Assembly (NCBI GenBank): GCA_003151475.1
Contig: PLXQ01000018.1
Coordinates: 153,449-208,402, forward strand
Source: Acidimicrobiaceae bacterium
GTDB lineage: Bacteria; Actinomycetota; Acidimicrobiia; Acidimicrobiales; UBA8190
Direction: 5' to 3'
Length of the DNA: 54,954 nucleotides
Position numbers and translations under genes: made by a program. The notes under the pieces are model-generated. The model did no database searches, had not been told where the DNA came from, and was given only the letters and a program-made list of their open reading frames with translations. Every line of letters starts with the position of its first letter. The stretch's first letter is position 1. This document shows positions 34,986 to 43,931 of the stretch, piece by piece.

Positions 34986-35033
34986 AATCCCGCTGCGGGC
35001 ACGCTGTTGCTGTTTCGGGACATAGTGGACGGC
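34986..35033 (+). other. Attachment-site core, copy 3, with IS-end sequence
   Basis: 34986-35007 matches the tRNA-Leu 3' end and following bases in 21 of 22 positions (AATCCCGCTGCGGGCACGCT). It is followed at 35011-35033 by a 19/23 match to the second IS481-type unit at 30833-30855 (TTTCGGGACATAGTGGAC). So the same composite junction occurs at both ends of the island. Confidence 0.6.
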
Positions 35034-35060
35034 AAAGGTCCCGCCTCTCGAAGGAGCGAC

Positions 35061-35852
35061 ATGCGGAGAACTCCCAAGCTCCTCGCCGCCATGGCCGTGG
35101 CCCTCGGAGCCCTTCTCGGCTCCGTGCTGACCGGGCCGCTCGCCGGGGCCCGTTCCGACCCGGCCATCGCAACGAACCAGCCGTTCCTGGGCCTCGTGAA
35201 CGCCAAGCAGCCGACGGCGACCATCGAGGTCCTCTGTCCGGGTCCGGCCAACTCCGGTCATCCCCTGGCCGATCAGACCGTCGCCGTCAGCCGGGCTCCT
35301 TCGGCAGCAACGAGCACCGGCTTCACCGGCTCCCGGGGCCGGTCGGTCGTGGCCGGCTTCGGTGGCCCGGCCACCAATGCCCAGGTCACCTTCAGCACCT
35401 ACCGATCGCGACCGATCCCGACCTCGCTGGTCGTGCCCTGCTCCGGTACGGGCACCGTCGTCTTCTCACCGCGCCCCACGAGCAAGACGGCGCTCGCTTC
35501 GGCCGTGACGGTGACCTACCTCAACCTCGGCGCCGCACCTCCCGAAGCCCGCTCGTCGCGCACCGTCACCGTGACCGATGCCGACAACGGCCGACACATC
35601 ACCCTGCACAAAGCTGACCTGCTCAAGGTCAAGCTCTCGGGTCTGTCGGCCTTTACCTGGACGGAGCCCGCGTCATCTGACCGAGCCGTCCTGCGCCGTC
35701 AGGCGGGATCGTCGGGCCGCGCCGCCGGTGCCCGCTTTCTCGCCCTCTCCACCGGCACGGCCACGGTGACGGCGACGGACGTCCCGAACTGCTATCCCCA
35801 CTGCGCCGTACCCGTTCGATCTTTTGCCGTGGACGTCTCCGTCGCCGGGTGA
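35061..35852 (+). CDS. Exported protein, unknown
   Basis: 263 aa; ATG 35061 with AAGGAG 6 nt before it. Signal peptide (KLLAAMAVALGALLGSVLTG, then GARSDP). The mature part is beta-rich with four Cys (LCPG, VPCSG, NCYPHC). Its C-terminal ~90 residues (LLKVKLSGLSAFTWTEPASS ... LALSTGTATVTAT) loosely resemble chagasin/I42-type or Ig-like folds; this is weak. Function unknown. Confidence 0.75.
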   Translation: MRRTPKLLAAMAVALGALLGSVLTGPLAGARSDPAIATNQPFLGLVNAKQPTATIEVLCPGPANSGHPLADQTVAVSRAPSAATSTGFTGSRGRSVVAGFGGPATNAQVTFSTYRSRPIPTSLVVPCSGTGTVVFSPRPTSKTALASAVTVTYLNLGAAPPEARSSRTVTVTDADNGRHITLHKADLLKVKLSGLSAFTWTEPASSDRAVLRRQAGSSGRAAGARFLALSTGTATVTATDVPNCYPHCAVPVRSFAVDVSVAG

Positions 35853-35884
35853 TCTCACCGCCGGTGGGTGATCTCGCCGCCGGT
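35847..35884. repeat. Two 19-bp tandem repeats at a gene end
   Basis: gggtgatctcaccgccggt and gggtgatctcgccgccggt, covering the stop codon of the exported-protein gene; the first holds the palindrome CACCGCCGGTG. May act as a weak transcription end between convergent genes. Confidence 0.5.
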
Positions 35885-35916
35885 GGCCCCATCCGGGCGC
35901 CCTGATCACCGTCTCG

Positions 35917-37449
35917 CTATCGCCGTTTCCGAGCGCTCTGGGCCGCTTGCCTCTTCTTCTTCTGTGTCGCAGTCTTTAGCGATGCAGTCTTCTGTGACGC
36001 ATTCCTCTGCAATGCGTTTCTCCGCAACGCCGCCCGGCGGGCGGCCACGGGGCCGAAGCCGGGACCTCGAGAACCCAGGCTCCATCCACCGGTGTCAACG
36101 GCGGCAACCAGCACCACGCTGACACCGGCCACGTCGATGGCCCACCAGGGAAACTCCCCGAGATGCGACTGAGCGACGACGGTCGTCACCACGGCGGCGA
36201 CGATGGCGACCCCGAACCGCCACTGGCTCCGGCGCGCGGCCACCAGCAGCCCGACGGCCAGCGCCGGCCATACGTAGTACGGGGTCATCACGGACTCCGT
36301 GTAGACCCGCAGGGCCAGAGCGAGCGCGGCGGCCCAGACGAGCATCTCCGGTTTGCTCCGCCAACGACGCGCCCACCACCCGAGCAGGCAGGCCAGGATC
36401 AAGGCCACGCTCCGCACCGGTCCCCCACCGACGGCGCCAGTCAAACCACCGATCTTCGGGGCGAATGTCGTCCACGGGGTGGCGTGATTGAGCAAGGGGT
36501 ATGTCGGTTGCTCGATCAGCGAGCGCACGGTGGTATGGAAGGCGGCCACCAGAGGGACGATGGTGACGATCACCCCCGGGATCGCTCCCCGGAGCACCAG
36601 ACCCTTGGCCCGCTCCTTCCCCCCCGTCGCCAACAAGATGGGAAAGATGACCAGGACGAGGGGCTGGACGGCGAAGGCACAGCCGAAGATCCAGCCGGCA
36701 CCGGTCCAGCGGCCGTCGATGGCGAAAAGAAGAGCGTAGAGAGCCAGAGCGGTGGCGAAGGCATCCTCGGGGTGACCCCAGATGACCGAGACATTCCACA
36801 ACACGACCGCCTCGGTCAGACCGAGAACGGCCCGGCGTTTCCACGAGACCCCCAGACGCTCGGCCAATGCATCGAGGGCGAAGAGGACGACGCACGACAG
36901 CAGCAGTTCATAGGGTCCCAGGAAGAGGAAGACCTGCGGGTGCAGGACGTCGAGGTTCTTTCCGACCTGCACCACGTTGACCTGTCGCGGCACCACGACG
37001 TTCAACGTGTGCGGATGGGCCAAGAAATGCGGCCTGCTCCCGATCTCGATCAGGGTGGTGTGCAGGCTGGTTCCCAGTGCGGCGATCGGCGCCAGGAGAA
37101 CCAGCAGGCCGGGCAGGGCGAGGAAGCCCCAACTTCTCGAGTACACAGAGACGAAGTTCCCGTGAATGAAGGCGCTGGCGGCGCTGTAGTTGCCCCACAG
37201 ATCGCTGGGCGATTCCCACAGAGACGGGATGTGCTGGACGACGGGCCCCCAGCAGAAGAAATAGAGCATGCCCAGACAGAAGAACACCAGGCTGAAGACG
37301 ACGGGCCATGTTCTGCGCTGGACGCGTCCGACGACCCGACGGCCGACGGCGGACGGCGGCGGACCCGATGTCGGCGCGGCGGCAGTGCCGGTGGCAGCCG
37401 AAGAAGCGGCGGTCGGCGGGGCGGAACTCGACATCGTGGGCCGTAGCAT
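35917..37449 (-). CDS. GT-C-like multi-pass membrane protein
   Basis: 510 aa, about ten membrane segments. An Ala/Pro/Thr-rich N-terminus precedes WPVVFSLVFFCLGMLYFFCW; VIWGHPEDAFATALALYALL carries an acidic pair in a loop as in DUF2029/GT87-type mannosyltransferases, and MTPYYVWPALAVGLLVAARR is typical of GT-C proteins. The last ~40 residues are a basic tail of 5-residue near-repeats (RNALQ RNASQ KTASL KTATQ). Probably a lipid-linked-sugar glycosyltransferase; substrate unknown. The start could be the ATG at 37449 or MSSSAPP 15 nt later. Confidence 0.65.
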   Translation of the reverse strand: MLRPTMSSSAPPTAASSAATGTAAAPTSGPPPSAVGRRVVGRVQRRTWPVVFSLVFFCLGMLYFFCWGPVVQHIPSLWESPSDLWGNYSAASAFIHGNFVSVYSRSWGFLALPGLLVLLAPIAALGTSLHTTLIEIGSRPHFLAHPHTLNVVVPRQVNVVQVGKNLDVLHPQVFLFLGPYELLLSCVVLFALDALAERLGVSWKRRAVLGLTEAVVLWNVSVIWGHPEDAFATALALYALLFAIDGRWTGAGWIFGCAFAVQPLVLVIFPILLATGGKERAKGLVLRGAIPGVIVTIVPLVAAFHTTVRSLIEQPTYPLLNHATPWTTFAPKIGGLTGAVGGGPVRSVALILACLLGWWARRWRSKPEMLVWAAALALALRVYTESVMTPYYVWPALAVGLLVAARRSQWRFGVAIVAAVVTTVVAQSHLGEFPWWAIDVAGVSVVLVAAVDTGGWSLGSRGPGFGPVAARRAALRRNALQRNASQKTASLKTATQKKKRQAAQSARKRR

Positions 37450-37506
37450 GCCACCTCATGTGTTTCGTTGACGGCCCGGCCGAGCTGACCGTCTGGGCAC
37501 CGTCGG

Positions 37507-39375
37507 TCAGCTACAGCCACCGGACTGATCGTAGAAACCGGGCCCGGCGAGACCGGGCCCGGTGATCTGCGGCCTGTTGGCCCCACCGCCGGGGGGATAG
37601 GCCGTATCGAACCACTGGGTGAAGAAGGCACTCAGCTTCTGGCTACAGGCGATGCTCGTATTGGGCATCCACTGCTGGAACGCCGTCTCCAGCTCGCTCT
37701 CATCGATGTTGCCGCCGCCGAAGGTCAGCTGGATCCCTTGCAACGCGAAGTCGAAGTCCGTGGATCCGAGAATCTGGAACAGGGCGAGGTAGGCGGCCAC
37801 CGGACGAAGGTAGGTTGCCGCGCTCGAGAACAAGGCGCTCGGTGCGGGATCGGAAGGGGCACTGTCCCAGAAATCGCCCGTATTACCGTAGAGGGCGTCG
37901 AATTGGGCGACCAGGCTCGCTTTGAAGGCGGCATTGCCTGGCGCCGTGCCGGGACCTCCGGCGGCAACCGCCGCCCGGTGCGCGGTGTACAGATCCTGGG
38001 CGAGGGTGGCGAGGCCCTCTTTGTAGAAGGTCATGTTGTAGCTCGCCTCGGTGACATTGTCGCCCCACCACTGATGCATGTTCTCGTGATAGAGCAGGCT
38101 GGTGCCGACGTGGCCCCCGCCGAAGCTGATCATGGTCTGCATCTCTTCGTCGAAGTTGGCGTTCGTTGATCCGACGATGATTCCGGCCGATGAAAAGGGG
38201 TAGGGCCCGCTCACGTGGCTCTCGAAGTCAGTGATCGCCTTCTGCTGGTTCATGATGACCAGGTTGGCCTTCTGCGTCGCCGCCGACAGGGCGGCGTCCT
38301 GGGCCTCGTAGTAGGTGATGCCGTGGCTGACGTGTTGGCTGAGGCTGTACTTGCCCACGGTGTTCTCGACGAGATAGCTGGCCACGGGAGCGGCGGAGTG
38401 CCAGTGCCACGTGACCGATCCTCCCGGAAATTGGGCGTTGGCGGGATGGGGCGACGTCGAGACGAGCAGCCCGTTGGCGATGGCCGTGACGCCGGCAGCC
38501 ACGGTGTCGTAGAAGTCATAGGTCGGCTTGGCCGTGGGGAAGTCGTTGAGCGGCATCCAGGCCTCGCTGCCCACCGGCTCGGTCGTGACGAAGCCGCCGT
38601 CAGCCGTGCGGAACCAGCCCTCGGTACTGCCGTCACCGTCGGCATGGACCCCGGGCCGACCGGAGTAACCGACGACCACGGTGAAGCTGGAGCCGTCGGG
38701 GATGGGGCTCGCCGGTGTGATGACCAACTTGTTGGCGGGACACTGTTGGCCGTCTTGGACATCGGGCGGCGAGGTTGGCGCCGGCAACTCGGGTGAGCAG
38801 GCCGGCGGAAGAGGGTTCTGATTCGGTCCGCCGACCGGGTTGTTCTGCGATATTTCGTGGGCCCGGGGGTCAGCGTCGTCCTGGCCGACGGGATCACCCG
38901 GATAGGTGGGCTGGACGAAGGTGAAAGTGGCCGGCACCCCGTCGACGGTGACGGAGCCGACCGTCATGTTCGGTCCGGCCACGGCGTCGGCCGAGCTGCG
39001 CTCGAAGTCGAGGCTGAACGAGCTGAGGCACTGCGTGGCTTGATCGGTCAGTTGGACCATGTTGCCGGTCAGGAAGAGGTTGGTGGTGGCGTCGTAGACC
39101 GTGTCGACCTCGGTGTGCAGGCTCCGGTAGCCGCCGTTACCCGTGTCGGGATAGAGCCGGTCGCCGGGCGTCCCCAGGCTGTGGGCGCCCGCTGTGCATG
39201 TCGGCGCGTCCGAAGACCCCGACGAGGCCGACGCCGGGACGGCGAGGCCGGCCAGAAAGACTGTCAATGCTGTGGCGATGGCCCCGCCCATGCGCCGACC
39301 CGAAGACGTGGATCGTTCGGCCCAGGCGGGGCGGCAACGACCGCGCGGCGGCATTCTCCGACGTGATCCCTGCAC
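37507..39375 (-). CDS. Secreted M1-family (gluzincin) metallopeptidase
   Basis: 622 aa. Signal peptide GGAIATALTVFLAGLAVPAS. The zinc site is HENMHQWWGDNVTE with the third ligand in FYKEG, exactly 19 residues after the second His, matching HEXXH-X18-E of M1 aminopeptidases. The usual GAMEN exopeptidase motif is replaced by NANFDEEMQTM, so substrate choice may differ from classic aminopeptidase N. The N-terminal half is the beta-sandwich domain; Cys residues and a Pro-rich insert (PNQNPLPPACSPELPAPTSP) are unusual. GTG at 39375 has GGGAGG 8 nt upstream. Acts outside the cell. Confidence 0.88.
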   Translation of the reverse strand: MQGSRRRMPPRGRCRPAWAERSTSSGRRMGGAIATALTVFLAGLAVPASASSGSSDAPTCTAGAHSLGTPGDRLYPDTGNGGYRSLHTEVDTVYDATTNLFLTGNMVQLTDQATQCLSSFSLDFERSSADAVAGPNMTVGSVTVDGVPATFTFVQPTYPGDPVGQDDADPRAHEISQNNPVGGPNQNPLPPACSPELPAPTSPPDVQDGQQCPANKLVITPASPIPDGSSFTVVVGYSGRPGVHADGDGSTEGWFRTADGGFVTTEPVGSEAWMPLNDFPTAKPTYDFYDTVAAGVTAIANGLLVSTSPHPANAQFPGGSVTWHWHSAAPVASYLVENTVGKYSLSQHVSHGITYYEAQDAALSAATQKANLVIMNQQKAITDFESHVSGPYPFSSAGIIVGSTNANFDEEMQTMISFGGGHVGTSLLYHENMHQWWGDNVTEASYNMTFYKEGLATLAQDLYTAHRAAVAAGGPGTAPGNAAFKASLVAQFDALYGNTGDFWDSAPSDPAPSALFSSAATYLRPVAAYLALFQILGSTDFDFALQGIQLTFGGGNIDESELETAFQQWMPNTSIACSQKLSAFFTQWFDTAYPPGGGANRPQITGPGLAGPGFYDQSGGCS

Positions 39376-39467
39376 CCCCGAGGCCTCCCGTCGAAAATTG
39401 GCCGGTCAGGTACGGTAAGCGGGATCATCATGAATGCCATCATCAATATCGACGAAATAGCAACCGC

Positions 39468-41426
39468 TCAGGCGACGGGTTCCACCAGTTGCTCGAAGGG
39501 GCCGGGCCGACCGAAGTAGAAGCCCTGGGCGAACTCGCAGCCCATGGCCCGGAGCGCGACCGCCTGGGCGTAGGTCTCGACGCATTCGCCCACGATGGTG
39601 AGGCTGAGCTCGTGACCGAGGCCGATCAGGCCCCGGACGATGGCGGCGCCGTCGCGTTCGCGGATGGCGTCGAGCGAGGCGATGAACTCGCCGTCGATCT
39701 TGAGGCCGGTGATGGGGAGCTCCTGGAGCCAGCTCAGGTTGGACTGGCCACTGCCGAAATCGTCGACCTGGACGGCCACGCCCAGCTCGTGCAGAGCGGT
39801 CAGGACGTTCTCGTTGGTGACCACGTCGCGCATGGCGTGCTCGGCGAGCTCGAAACCGAGGAGGCCGGTGGGGACGTCGTGGACGGCGGCGAGCTCGACG
39901 ACAAGTTCGGCGAAGTGGAGATCGGAGACCTGGCGCGGCGACAGGTTGACCCACATGTGGAATCCCTCGGGGAGCGTCCCCGAGGCCCGGAGCCGCGACA
40001 GATCGGCCAGCGCGTGGTCGAGGATCCAGCGTCCCATCGAGTGGGTCAGGCCGACCTTGTCGGCCACTCCTAAGAACTCCGCCGGAGCGACGATTCCGTG
40101 ACCGGGCCGGTTCCAGCGGACGAGAGCCTCGGTGCCGACGATGCCACCCGAACGGAGGTCGATGACCGGTTGGTACTCGAGGACCAACTCGTCCTGCTCC
40201 ATGGCCACCCGGAGGCCCTGCTCGATTTCGTTGCGCGAGGCGGCCCGGGCCCGCATGGTCTCGTCGAAGAGCTTCCAGCCCGCCTTCCCGGCGTCCTTGG
40301 CGCCGTACATGGCCAGATCGGCATCGCGCAGGAGCTCGTCGGTGGTGACGTAGGGATCGCCGGGCTCGGTGACGACGATGCCGATGGAGGCGGTGAGCCG
40401 GTGCTCGGTGCCGGCGATGACCACGGGCCGCGCCAGCTCGGCCAGGATGACCTCGGCGATCCGGAAGGCGACGTCCACCGATTCGACGTCGGGGCAGACA
40501 ACGACGAATTCGTCGCCGCCGAAGCGGGCGATGGTGTCGGTCCTACGCCGGGCCTCGGCCAGCCGGTTGGCCAGCTCCCGCAGGGCCAGGTCGCCCACGT
40601 GGTGGCCGAAGAGGTCGTTCACGGCCTTGAAGCCGTCGAGGTCGATGAAGAGGATGGCCAGGGTCGAATGGTTCCGCCGGATGATGGCCAGGGCCTGGTT
40701 GATCCGGTCGTCGAGCAGGGCCCGGTTGGGCAGGCCCGTCAGAGGGTCGTAGAGCGCCTCGTTCTGGCTGAGCCGCTCCAGTCGGCTGGCCAGGTTCCGG
40801 TTCTCGGCCACCAGGGCCCCCTGGGCCAGGCCCCGACGGACCGCCTCGATGAAGGTTTCCGTGGCCATGGGCTTGAGGAGGTAGCCGTCCACCTGGCCGA
40901 CCGCGGCGATGGCACTCTCGAGCGAGGCGTGGCCGGTGAGGAGAAGAACGGGCAGGGTCGGTTCGCGCTCCTTGAGGGCCTGGGCCAGCTCCAGGCCGTC
41001 GGCGTCGGGGAGGTTGTAATCGATCACCGCCAGGCCCGGGGCCTGCTCGGCGTGGAAGGCCAGGGCCTGCTCGGCCGAGGCGGCACCGATGGCGGCGATC
41101 CCGGCGCCGGCGAGGACGGCCAGCAGGCTGGCCCGGGTGGAGACGTCGTCGTCCACCACCAGGACGGTCTCGGCCGAACCGGCGAACGACGACCCCGAAG
41201 ACGGAGACCCCGAAGGTGATGACCCCGAGGGCGGAGACCCGGAAGGCGGCGTGCTGGTCACGGGTCGAGCCCCCGTACGGCGGTCGCCGCGAGCAACCGT
41301 CGCAGCGGCGACCCCGCTGCCCCCTCTTCCTGCATTCCCGCACCCCGTCTCGCGGCCCCAGCGGCCACCCATGGTCGATTCAGCTTCTATCACTCCACGC
41401 GCGAAGTCAATCGGCCAAACTCTCAC
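39468..41426 (-). CDS. REC-GGDEF-EAL c-di-GMP regulator
   Basis: 652 aa in the longest reading. Receiver domain VLVVDDDVSTRASL with phospho-Asp in LAVIDYNLPD and Lys in YLLKPMATE. GGDEF domain with DPLTGLPNRALL and an intact RFGGDEFVV active site. EAL domain with TEALVRWNRPG, WVNLSPRQ, VDDFGSGQSNL and LKIDGEFI present; the usual LEITES is FELAEHA and the loop AEGVET is VGECVET, so ligands are largely kept but not canonical. It could make, break or only sense c-di-GMP under phosphorelay control. The N-terminal ~85 residues are low-complexity (SGSPPSGSSPSG), so the true start may be further in, for example 41372 or 41259. Divergent from fabD. Confidence 0.9.
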   Translation of the reverse strand: MRVWPIDFARGVIEAESTMGGRWGRETGCGNAGRGGSGVAAATVARGDRRTGARPVTSTPPSGSPPSGSSPSGSPSSGSSFAGSAETVLVVDDDVSTRASLLAVLAGAGIAAIGAASAEQALAFHAEQAPGLAVIDYNLPDADGLELAQALKEREPTLPVLLLTGHASLESAIAAVGQVDGYLLKPMATETFIEAVRRGLAQGALVAENRNLASRLERLSQNEALYDPLTGLPNRALLDDRINQALAIIRRNHSTLAILFIDLDGFKAVNDLFGHHVGDLALRELANRLAEARRRTDTIARFGGDEFVVVCPDVESVDVAFRIAEVILAELARPVVIAGTEHRLTASIGIVVTEPGDPYVTTDELLRDADLAMYGAKDAGKAGWKLFDETMRARAASRNEIEQGLRVAMEQDELVLEYQPVIDLRSGGIVGTEALVRWNRPGHGIVAPAEFLGVADKVGLTHSMGRWILDHALADLSRLRASGTLPEGFHMWVNLSPRQVSDLHFAELVVELAAVHDVPTGLLGFELAEHAMRDVVTNENVLTALHELGVAVQVDDFGSGQSNLSWLQELPITGLKIDGEFIASLDAIRERDGAAIVRGLIGLGHELSLTIVGECVETYAQAVALRAMGCEFAQGFYFGRPGPFEQLVEPVA

Positions 41427-41622
41427 AGTACGTCGCTTTTTACCCAGATGTCGGGCGAAATTCAGCCTGCTAACCGCACAGAGAGAGCGGAGGACTTCAC
41501 GCTGGGTGACGAGTGGATCCAGGCCCTCAGGCTTTACCTACCGGTAACGTGACGAGCCCTTCCGAGCGTGTCACCCTGGGCTGGGCCCGTATGACAGTAG
41601 GCCGGGTCGGAGAGGAGCTGGG

Positions 41623-42867
41623 GTGCTGGCGTTCACGTTCCCGGGCCAGGGTTCACAGCGGCAAGGGATGGGTCAGCCCTGGGTCGACCACCCCTCGTGG
41701 GAGGTCGTGGGCGAGGCGTCGGAGGTGGCCGGACGGGACCTGGCCCGGCTCCTGCTCGAGGCCGACCAGGACGAGCTCACCCTGACGGCCAACGCCCAGC
41801 TGGCCACCTACGTCCTCAGCCTGGTGGTCCTCGACGCCATCGAGAGGGTGGGGATCGAGCCCACCTCCTGCGCCGGGCACAGCCTGGGCGAGTACACCGC
41901 CCTCACGGCCAGCGGTGCCCTCGGCTTCGAGGACGGCGTCCGGCTGGTGGTGGAGCGGGGCGAGGCCATGCACCACACGGCCGAGGAACGGGTGGGCACG
42001 ATGGCCGCCATCCTCGGCGCCGACGACGACACGGTCGAGGCCGCCTGCCAGCGGGCCGAGGGTGAGGTCTGGGTGGCCAACTACAACGCCCCCAGCCAGG
42101 TGGTGATCGCCGGCACCCCCGACGCGGTGGCCGTGGCCGGTGGCATCGCCAAGGAACTGGGGGCCCGGCGGGTGATGGCTTTCCCGGTGGCGGGGGCCTT
42201 CCACACCGCTCTGATGGCGCCGGCCCGGGCGCGACTGCGCAAAGCCCTGGCCGACACCCCCTTCACCGACCCCGAGATCCCGGTGGTGGCCAACGTCGAC
42301 GCCCGGGTCCACCCGACGGCCGAGGAATGGCCGGCTCTCCTCTCGGCCCAGCTCTGCAGCCCCATCCGCTGGAGGCAGAGCCTGGCCACGCTGGCCGAGC
42401 TGGGGGCGACCCAGCTGGTGGAGGTCGGCCCCGGCGGGGTTCTGACCGGTCTCACCCGGCGGACCCTGCCCGACGCCCAGGCCCTGGCCGTCGCCTCGCC
42501 CGACGACCTCGGTGTCCTGGTGGACACCTTGTCGGGCACCGAAACCTGGCACACCTACGCGTCGCAGCACCAGGGCGAGCACCTCTACACCTCCGAACGG
42601 GTCGTCGTCTCGCCCCGGGCCGGGGTCTTCACCCCCGACGCCGGACTCTCGGCTCCGGGCCCCGGCGGGCTGGAGGCGCCCTCGGCGGCGGCGGCCACCG
42701 CCAGCGGGGCCGAGCTGCTCGTGGGTGGGCTGCTCGGACTGGTCGGCGACAGTGAGGTCCGGACCCCGTTCGCCGGCCGGGTGGTCGGCTTCCTGGCCCA
42801 TCCCGGTGAGCGTGTGGTGGCCGGTCAGCCCTTGGCCTGGTTGCGGGTCAGCACGGCGGGGACGTGA
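41623..42867 (+). CDS. fabD: Malonyl-CoA:ACP transacylase fused to a biotinyl/lipoyl-like domain
   Basis: 414 aa; FabD is normally ~310. The acyltransferase part has FTFPGQGSQ, catalytic Ser in AGHSLGEYTAL, Arg in VVERGEAM and His in AGAFHTALM. It moves malonyl from CoA to ACP. From about residue 325 comes an extra domain: SERVVVSPRAGVFTP, a linker, then VGDSEVRTPFAGRVVGFLAH and GERVVAGQPLAWLRV, which fits the barrel-sandwich hybrid of biotin/lipoyl carriers but lacks the modified Lys. GTG start, ribosome site GGAGAGGAG. Stop overlaps fabG as GTGA. Confidence 0.9.
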   Translation: MLAFTFPGQGSQRQGMGQPWVDHPSWEVVGEASEVAGRDLARLLLEADQDELTLTANAQLATYVLSLVVLDAIERVGIEPTSCAGHSLGEYTALTASGALGFEDGVRLVVERGEAMHHTAEERVGTMAAILGADDDTVEAACQRAEGEVWVANYNAPSQVVIAGTPDAVAVAGGIAKELGARRVMAFPVAGAFHTALMAPARARLRKALADTPFTDPEIPVVANVDARVHPTAEEWPALLSAQLCSPIRWRQSLATLAELGATQLVEVGPGGVLTGLTRRTLPDAQALAVASPDDLGVLVDTLSGTETWHTYASQHQGEHLYTSERVVVSPRAGVFTPDAGLSAPGPGGLEAPSAAAATASGAELLVGGLLGLVGDSEVRTPFAGRVVGFLAHPGERVVAGQPLAWLRVSTAGT

Positions 42868-43643
42868 CCGACGGATCACCGGCCGGTCGGGTGGTTCTGG
42901 TCACGGGCGGTTCCCGGGGGATCGGCCTCGCCTGCGCCCGCCGCTTCCAGGCCCTGGGCGACAAGGTGGCCGTCACCTACCGGACGGCCCCCCCGGCCGA
43001 TCTGGAAGGCCCCCGACGAACGGAGAGCGGACAAACGGCGGCCGGTCCGCCGACCACTGCTCTTCTGGCCGTCGCCTGTGACGTGACCGACCCCGCCCAG
43101 GTGGAGGCCGCCTTCGCCATAGTCGAGGAAAGACTCGGATCCGTCGAGGTGCTGGTGGCCAACGCCGGGATCACGAAGGACATGCTCCTGCTGCGGATGA
43201 AGGAGGAAGCCTGGAGCGAGGTGATCGACACCAACCTGACCGGCGTCTACCGCACGGTCAGGCGGGCGCTCGGATCGATGGTCCGGGCCCATGGGGGCCG
43301 GATCATCGTGGTCTCGTCCGTGGTCGGTTTCCTGGGCTCGGCCGGACAGGTCAATTACGCGGCGGCCAAGGCCGGTCTGGTCGGCCTGGCGCGCTCGCTG
43401 GCGCGCGAGGTGGGCAGCCGGGGTATCACCGTGAACGTGGTCGCGCCGGGCATGGTCGACACCGATATGATCGCCACCCTGGGAGATCAGCGTGTGGAGC
43501 AGCTTCGGTCCATGGTGCCGCTCGGGCGTGCCGCCACCCCGGACGAGGTGGCGGGGGTGGTGGTCTTTCTGTCCTCCGACGACGCCGCCTACGTAACGGG
43601 TGCGGTCCTGCCCGTCGACGGCGGCCTGGCCATGGGGTTGTGA
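42864..43643 (+). CDS. fabG: 3-oxoacyl-ACP reductase (SDR family)
   Basis: 259 aa. NADP site VTGGSRGIG, NAG motif VANAGITKD, catalytic Ser in VVSSVVGF and YAAAKAG (Tyr and Lys), followed by VAPGMVDTDM. Ends PVDGGLAMGL. A ~15-residue insert (RTESGQTAAGPPTT) follows beta-2. It reduces beta-ketoacyl-ACP in fatty-acid elongation. Starts inside the fabD stop, so it is translationally coupled. Confidence 0.94.
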   Translation: MTDGSPAGRVVLVTGGSRGIGLACARRFQALGDKVAVTYRTAPPADLEGPRRTESGQTAAGPPTTALLAVACDVTDPAQVEAAFAIVEERLGSVEVLVANAGITKDMLLLRMKEEAWSEVIDTNLTGVYRTVRRALGSMVRAHGGRIIVVSSVVGFLGSAGQVNYAAAKAGLVGLARSLAREVGSRGITVNVVAPGMVDTDMIATLGDQRVEQLRSMVPLGRAATPDEVAGVVVFLSSDDAAYVTGAVLPVDGGLAMGL

Positions 43644-43691
43644 CTTCGCAACCAAGAGCAAGTTCGTAACCACAGAGCAAGGAGGACACCG

Positions 43692-43931
43692 ATGAGCGAC
43701 GATGCCACCTTCGCCAAGTTCAGGGCCTGCACCGTCGAGGTGCTCCAGGTGCCCGAGGACAAGGTCGTGCTCGAGGCGCGCTTCGGCGACGACCTCGACG
43801 CCGACAGCCTCGACCTGGTCGAGCTGGTGATGGCGCTCGAAGAAGCTTTCGAGGTGACGGTCGAGGAGTCCGAGCTCGAGGACATCGAGACGGTGGGCCA
43901 GGCCTACACGCTGATCTCCAACAAGCTCTGA
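43692..43931 (+). CDS. acpP: Acyl carrier protein
   Basis: 79 aa, acidic, with DADSLDLVELVMALEE carrying the Ser that receives 4'-phosphopantetheine. Ribosome site AAGGAGGAC is strong, fitting the high level of ACP needed. TGATG overlap with the next gene. Confidence 0.95.
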   Translation: MSDDATFAKFRACTVEVLQVPEDKVVLEARFGDDLDADSLDLVELVMALEEAFEVTVEESELEDIETVGQAYTLISNKL

